This document shows positions 63,247-64,000 of a stretch of DNA of 64,000 bases, piece by piece. Both the position numbers and the translations under genes were made by a program. The DNA lies in the NCBI RefSeq assembly GCF_001870785.1, contig NZ_MOLV01000016.1, positions 62,001 to 126,000 of the forward strand. Reading direction: 5' to 3'. The number at the start of each line of letters is the position of its first letter. Positions within the stretch are counted from its first letter, which is position 1. The DNA comes from Exiguobacterium sp. KRL4. GTDB lineage: Bacteria; Bacillota; Bacilli; Exiguobacteriales; Exiguobacteriaceae. The notes under the pieces were generated by a model that saw nothing but the letters and a program-made list of their open reading frames with translations, was not told where the DNA came from and did no database searches.

Positions 63247-64000
63247 TTATTTTGAACGGTTTGCGATTTCTTGTTCTAAATCGAGTACAAACTGTTCGAG
63301 TGAAGCATTGCTTGAGTCTTTTGAACCGTAGCGGCGGATATTGACTTCGCGCGCTTCGATTTCTTTGTCACCAAGAACGAGCATGACCGGTACTTTGTTG
63401 ACTTGTGCTTCGCGAATCCGGTAGCCGAGTTTTTCGTCACGGAAGTCCGTTTCGACACGAATCCCTTTTTTCAGGAGCATCGCTTTGATTTCACGTGCAT
63501 AATCTTCGTGCACGCTTGAAACCGGAATCAGTTTGACTTGAACCGGTGCGAGCCACGTCGGGAAGGCCCCTTTGTACTCTTCGATCAAGTAAGCGACGAA
63601 CCGTTCCATCGTTGAGACGACACCGCGGTGCAAGACGACAGGACGATGATCTTGTCCATCGTTTCCTTTGTATGTCAATTCAAACCGTTCCGGCAAGAGG
63701 AAGTCGAGTTGAACAGTCGACAATGTTTCGTCTTTACCGAGTGCCGTCCGGACTTGCACGTCAAGCTTCGGTCCGTAGAATGCCGCTTCTCCTTCTGCTT
63801 CGAAGTACGGCAGATCGAGCTCGTCCATCGTTTCTTTCAACTCGCGTTGTGCCATTTCCCAAATCGCATCATTGTCAAAGTATTTTTCTTTGTCAGCCGG
63901 ATCACGGTATGACAAACGGAACTTGTAATCCGTGATTCCAAAATCAGCATAGACTTCTTGAATCAAATGGACGATGGCTTTGAATTCCTCTTTCATCTGA
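63247..64000 (-). CDS. thrS: threonyl-tRNA synthetase, partial (C-terminal part only)
   Basis: The visible 250 or so residues cover the end of the class II catalytic domain and the anticodon-binding domain of ThrRS. Motif 2-3 sequences are [35 protein letters not shown] and [15 protein letters not shown]; the anticodon domain contains [15 protein letters not shown] and [12 protein letters not shown]. The coding sequence continues beyond base 64000. Its position upstream of infC, separated by katA and the beta-helix gene, recalls the common thrS-infC linkage. Confidence 0.96.
   Translation of the reverse strand, partial: QMKEEFKAIVHLIQEVYADFGITDYKFRLSYRDPADKEKYFDNDAIWEMAQRELKETMDELDLPYFEAEGEAAFYGPKLDVQVRTALGKDETLSTVQLDFLLPERFELTYKGNDGQDHRPVVLHRGVVSTMERFVAYLIEEYKGAFPTWLAPVQVKLIPVSSVHEDYAREIKAMLLKKGIRVETDFRDEKLGYRIREAQVNKVPVMLVLGDKEIEAREVNIRRYGSKDSSNASLEQFVLDLEQEIANRSK

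Overview
The window reads as a chromosomal segment of a low-to-moderate GC Bacillota. The best guess is Exiguobacterium or a close relative. This rests on gene order, which follows the Bacillus hemA-to-infC region closely, on protein features such as Bacillus-type PheS, SdhC, FadR, YslB, RNase HIII and MutS2, and on the single highly expressed-looking catalase. The genus is an inference and not a database result. Most genes are on the minus strand.

Layout. 1-5147: haem synthesis hemA-C-D-B-L (hemL cut by the window edge, no hemX). 5351-12791: an accessory five-gene operon on the minus strand that splits the usual hemA/engB neighbourhood. It encodes a large membrane-anchored glycosidase-like protein, a protein of degenerate receiver domains, a HEAT-repeat membrane protein, a family 2 glycosyltransferase and an AI-2E-type exporter. 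This is the best candidate for an undescribed system, probably for an exopolysaccharide. 12944-18698: engB, lon, clpX, tig. 18808-23619: an unknown protein, a DUF6376-like lipoprotein, tRNA-Arg, a phosphodiesterase, rdgB, rph, murI and ptsH. 23685-28782: thioesterase, sdhCAB, yslB and a YvbH-like protein. 28916-32886: uvrC, a flavoprotein disulfide reductase relative, a VOC protein and trxA. 33055-37210: fatty acid degradation (lcfA, fadR, etfB, etfA) with FadR boxes and a cre site. 37386-44837: a YitT protein, a 27-residue membrane peptide, DUF350, mutS2, polX, cvpA, zapA and rnhC. 44863-52483: a second accessory block with murE, a two-component system, a MarR/MFS pair and an FtsX-type ABC transporter. 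52647-60067: pheT-pheS with a Phe T-box, ysgA, an M42 peptidase, dUTPase and the rplT-rpmI-infC operon with an L20-type leader and an AUU start. 60429-63138: katA and a beta-helix protein, lying between infC and thrS. 63247-64000: the C-terminal part of thrS.

Regulation visible in the sequence ties several genes together. Two promoters, one in front of the two-component genes and one in front of the ABC operon, carry the same 11-bp-spaced heptamer 10 bp upstream of the -10 box, so the response regulator probably controls both. Two FadR boxes lie in front of lcfA and fadR, and cre-like sites lie in front of etfB and sdhC. A 34-bp perfect palindrome sits in the marR promoter. A PerR-like box overlaps the katA promoter. 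No insertion sequence, prophage or CRISPR array was found.
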